Source of the DNA: Callipepla californica brunnescens
Lineage: Eukaryota; Chordata; Aves; Galliformes; Odontophoridae
Length of the DNA stretch: 64,000 nucleotides
Assembly (NCBI GenBank): GCA_023055505.1
Contig: JALIRH010000038.1
Span: 5,402,327-5,466,326 of the forward strand
Direction of reading: 5' to 3'
The translations under genes were made by a program, and so were the position numbers. Shown here piece by piece: positions 60,923 to 64,000 of this stretch (within the stretch, counting starts at the first letter, position 1; every line of letters begins with the position of its first letter). The notes below the pieces were generated by a model that ran no database searches, was not told the DNA's origin, and was given only the letters and a program-made list of their open reading frames with translations.

Positions 60923-62355
60923 TGCTTGTATGTGGTGTGATTCTTATTACTTTTAATCAAGGTAATCAATGCAAAGAAAAAGAAAACACTATAACTGTAA
61001 CAGAATGTATATACATCAAGGTAACAAAATACAATCCTCTAATTGTAGGATTTTATCTGTATGTTGCTGATTTAGAAGTCCAAATGGATGCAAATATCTT
61101 TTCCTTACAGGTGAGGAGGTAACCTCTTTTTGGGTAAATATCAACTTTGTTGTATCTTAGTGAATGGCAAAGTGCTGACTTCACATACTGAAGTCATTTC
61201 AGTAATAAAAGGAAAAAAAAAAAAAGACAACTGTTTTTAAAATATTTCTATTCTTTATGCTTTGGTGAGTGTGTCAAATTATTAGGCTTTACTAGAATTT
61301 TATACTGAATCACTCAAGGTAGATTCTTAAAATACAACCGCCCTTTGCGTAAGTTAAGATTTATTTTACTTAACTGTCTCCAATAAAGTATAGAGATTCC
61401 CTTACTAGTCAATCGAGAGATAAGCAAGTCTACTAAATTTAGATTAATCCCACAAGATAAGCAACTCTAACACATTTAGAATAGTCCCACTTCTTGTAGG
61501 AAGGAGTAAAGATGCCGCTCTCTTTCCATTAACAAGAGAGAAGACCTAAATAATTCACCCTAATTAGACAACTGTCTTCTGGATAGCTAAAGTTAGGTGA
61601 GATGAATCCCAACTTTAAATCTTCTATGTCTGTTGTTTTAGCTGAATCTAATGCCAAGGTACAAACTAAGGACTAAACTGGATTAGAATACAATTTAAAA
61701 AGAAAATCTGCTATTACATCAAATTGCAGGAGTTGACTTTTCAGACATATCCTCTCAGAGAAAACTCCTTTTTTCCATCATATTCTTCTTTGTCATTATC
61801 TTTTATTTTTCTTTTTTTTATTATTTTTTTGCATAATGAGATACAGAGATAGTCTGACCTACAACTCTATTACATTTTCCTTTCTCTGTCATTTCACCTT
61901 AAGACCATGATGAAAAGCACAATAGAATCCTCTTTTCTCAATTTTTACAGAACATTATGCATTTAGACATTAGAATTTGGATTAGTAATGCATAGCAGCA
62001 GATACTGTTTATTGTTAATAAAATATTACAGTATGTTAATAGAAAACAGTTATATCATTCAATTTAACTCTTATATCTCAATTACTTGTGCAACTGTGCA
62101 AGTTAAGCGTTTTTAATCATAATTGTAATGATGTTAATAATTTTGTAAAATCCCACTACTTGGTAAATCCATTGTTTTCATGGAAATTTCTGCCTTTGTT
62201 GCTGCTAGATAATTACATTTAAATGTTAGACTTTGACTTAATTTTTACAGTGCTTCATATTAATATATTTTTGTAAACAAATTACCCTAAGATAAGTAAA
62301 ACAACAGTACTCTTATAGTTATCAGCAGTACCTTGTCAGAATGGAAGTGGTTTGA
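60923..62355. other. AT-rich non-coding stretch
   Basis: No gene supported. A diverged 37-bp tandem pair lies at 61418-61490. TAAT-rich sequence at about 62040-62290 might be conserved regulatory DNA. Confidence 0.45.
61418..61490 (+). repeat. Diverged tandem pair, 37-bp spacing
   Basis: AGATAAGCAAGTCTACTAAA (61418) and AGATAAGCAACTCTAACACA (61455) begin two related 36-base units that both end TCCCAC. Old duplication. Confidence 0.7.
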
Positions 62356-62730
62356 TATTTCTGGGGAAAAGAAGGCCTGAGCAGAGATCTCAGTGATGTT
62401 TATAAATATGTTAAGGGAGGTGAGAGACGAATAGATGAGGCCAGGCTCTTCTCAATGGTGTGTAACAGTAGAAAAAGGAGTAATGGCCGAAGACTTGAAC
62501 ATAGGAAGTTTTGTATTAACATGTGAAAGATCTTCTTTACAGTAAGGTTTTTGGAGCACTGGAACAGGTTTCCCAGCAAGGTTGTAGAGTCTCTTTCTAT
62601 GGCGATATTCAAGACCGATCTAGACACCAACCTCTACAACCTATTGTAGGGACCCTGCTTTAGCACAGGAATTGGACTCGATGATATCCTGAGGTCCCTC
62701 CCAACTGCTGCAATTCTGTGACTCAGTGTG
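62356..62730 (+). mobile_element. CR1 LINE fragment with 3' tail (plus strand)
   Basis: GGAGCACTGGAACAGGTTTC, then AATTGGACTCGATGATATCC and GAGGTCCCTCCCAACTGCTG, ending CAATTCTGTGACTC. C-terminal ORF2 remnant and 3' UTR. The minus-strand 76-codon frame is its shadow. Confidence 0.85.
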
Positions 62731-63134
62731 ATTCTTCCTTTGCCCAGTTCTACCAGTTTATTTTATCATTGACCTAGTTGATAGGCCTGAAGCTGGGTGG
62801 ATCTGGAATAACATTGAAGATCAGCATTCAAGGACTTAAAATGGTTTTGGCAAACAGGAGAAATACTGTGGGGAAAAATAAATAGGGTCAAATATAGAAA
62901 AGAAAAATAGAGTGGACACCATAACACTTCTCTGGAAAAGGATTTTGGAATTACATTTAATCACAAGCTGAAGGCAGAATAAGGTCAGCACTCTGGCAGC
63001 AGGTGAGGGGCTGGGAGCTCTGTCCTTGAAGCACTCCAGTCATTGAGCATGACCAACACAGCACCACTAGCAGAAAGGGGCAAGTAGTTGTAGAGGCATG
63101 TTGCTGCATGGGGTAGAGGCTTGCATCTGACCCC
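62731..63134. other. Spacer between CR1 pieces
   Basis: Could include a highly worn CR1 part (phrases such as GGAAAAGGATTTTGGAATTAC near 62934), but too diverged to call. No gene. Confidence 0.35.
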
Positions 63135-63240
63135 ATAGACAAAGGTGGAAGGACTGGTTGATGCATCCGATGGTTGTGATGCCCTTCAGAGGAATCTTGA
63201 TAAGCTGGAGAAACTGGCAGACAGGGATTTAATGAATGTT
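63135..63240 (+). mobile_element. CR1 LINE internal fragment (plus strand)
   Basis: CTTCAGAGGAATCTTGATAAG, then GCTGGAGAAACTGGCAGACAG, matches the CR1 ORF2 region that is usually some 700-900 bp from the 3' end. It is cut at both sides. Confidence 0.65.
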
Positions 63241-63948
63241 ACCTGTCACTATGTCCTTCTCCTATTAATTGTGTTTTGAAAATAATACTCGCTCTAAGCT
63301 ATATTCTACTCCACCTGAAGTAGAGCATTCCATATATTTTCAGAGACATGTAAGTCTTTTTTCTTATTAATATTCATCTTGTGCTATTTAGATAGCTGCT
63401 TTATTTTATCGTTATTACCTAATTTGGTGGAAAGCTTACATGCTGATTTACTGTATTGCTTTAGTTTTAGTCCTGCTACTTTTTTTTTGCATTTTGACTT
63501 TCTAATTGCTTGAAGAAATTAGAAGGCCATGGCAAATCAATTGCCAAATTATACCACGGTCCTTTCCTTATCAACGTAATTTTTTCTTGTTTCATATTTT
63601 TTTTTTATTTTAATTTGATCGATAGTCCTTAATTATGTATGTTACAGATATGTTACATTGCCTGTGTACAAGTACAGAAGGGGTTTAATTAACAAAGCAG
63701 GTGGAATTAAGCTATTAAAAAGCACAAAAATGCAAAACTAGGGACAGTAAATTAAATAAAATGTAGGTTAAGGTCTAGAGAAGCATTCTCAAATATAGGA
63801 TTGTTTAAATTATGCTGACCCAAAGAATTTAAGTGGGAGCTGAATTACATGGGTGATTTCAGACTATGCCAGGTAATACATCATATCAAAAACCATGGGT
63901 TTGGAGGGCATTTAGAGTATATCAGATAATTTCTTCCAAACTGAAAGT
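63241..63948. other. Non-coding stretch, nothing recognised
   Basis: AT-rich, no gene or repeat family seen. Confidence 0.5.
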
Positions 63949-64000
63949 AGAATCACAGAGTCATAGAAGTGCTCAGGCTGAAAAAGACCTTCAAGATCAT
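63949..64000 (-). mobile_element. CR1 LINE 3' end entering the window edge (minus strand)
   Basis: AGAATCACAGAGTCATAGAAG, then GAAAAAGACCTTCAAGATCAT, is the reversed CR1 tail and the start of its 3' UTR. It continues beyond the window. Confidence 0.8.

Overview
The window looks like bird genomic DNA, most probably from a galliform such as chicken or a close relative. The reasons are many CR1-type LINE fragments with the typical CR1 3' tails, three degraded copies of a GalluHop-like mariner element, and one avian-type class III (ERV-L) endogenous retrovirus, all set in AT-rich, gene-poor DNA. I found no host protein-coding exon, tRNA, rRNA or CRISPR array that I could defend. Almost all reading frames outside the provirus are chance frames, repeat remnants or low-complexity sequence.

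The main feature is a complete, young ERV-L provirus at 26745-32895 on the + strand. Its two 437-bp LTRs differ at one position by my reading, and it is flanked by a 5-bp direct repeat (AACAA). The order is: 5' LTR, a primer-binding site that fits tRNA-Ala, an intact gag-like frame (651 codons from the first ATG), one UAG codon, an intact pro-RT-RNase H-integrase frame in the same reading frame (1061 codons), a polypurine tract, then the 3' LTR. There is no env, no dUTPase and no Gag zinc knuckle. All catalytic residues I looked for in protease, RT, RNase H and integrase are present. In Gag, the start codons sit in or beside the primer-binding site, two hydrophobic segments lie at the N terminus, and a proline-rich block is duplicated. 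The LTR carries a GC box, a CACGTG E-box, a candidate intron and a perfect terminal inverted repeat.

Layout: 1-5.5 kb holds no gene. From 5.5 to 13.3 kb CR1 fragments are frequent, and one has a mariner-like element at its 3' end. A long polypurine satellite lies at 14.55-15.17 kb, including 527 purines in a row. A G-quadruplex-type motif is at 16.8 kb, an array of three apparently identical 152-bp repeats at 22.05-22.5 kb, and another purine-rich tract at 24.1 kb. The provirus follows at 26.7-32.9 kb. From 33 to 64 kb the DNA is AT-rich, with CR1 pieces (34.9, 40.6, 45.1, 47.1, 62.4, 63.1 and 63.95 kb), two more mariner fragments (53.75 and 60.65 kb), microsatellites, a CpG-enriched block at 59.2-59.7 kb, and a few inverted repeats and possible conserved non-coding segments.

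How the parts work together: only the provirus forms a functional unit. Its LTR would drive one gag-pol transcript. Gag would build an intracellular particle, stop-codon readthrough or another recoding route would supply Pol, a host tRNA-Ala would prime reverse transcription, and integrase would insert the copy. With no env this is expected to be an intracellular, retrotransposon-like life cycle. Expression and activity cannot be judged from sequence alone.
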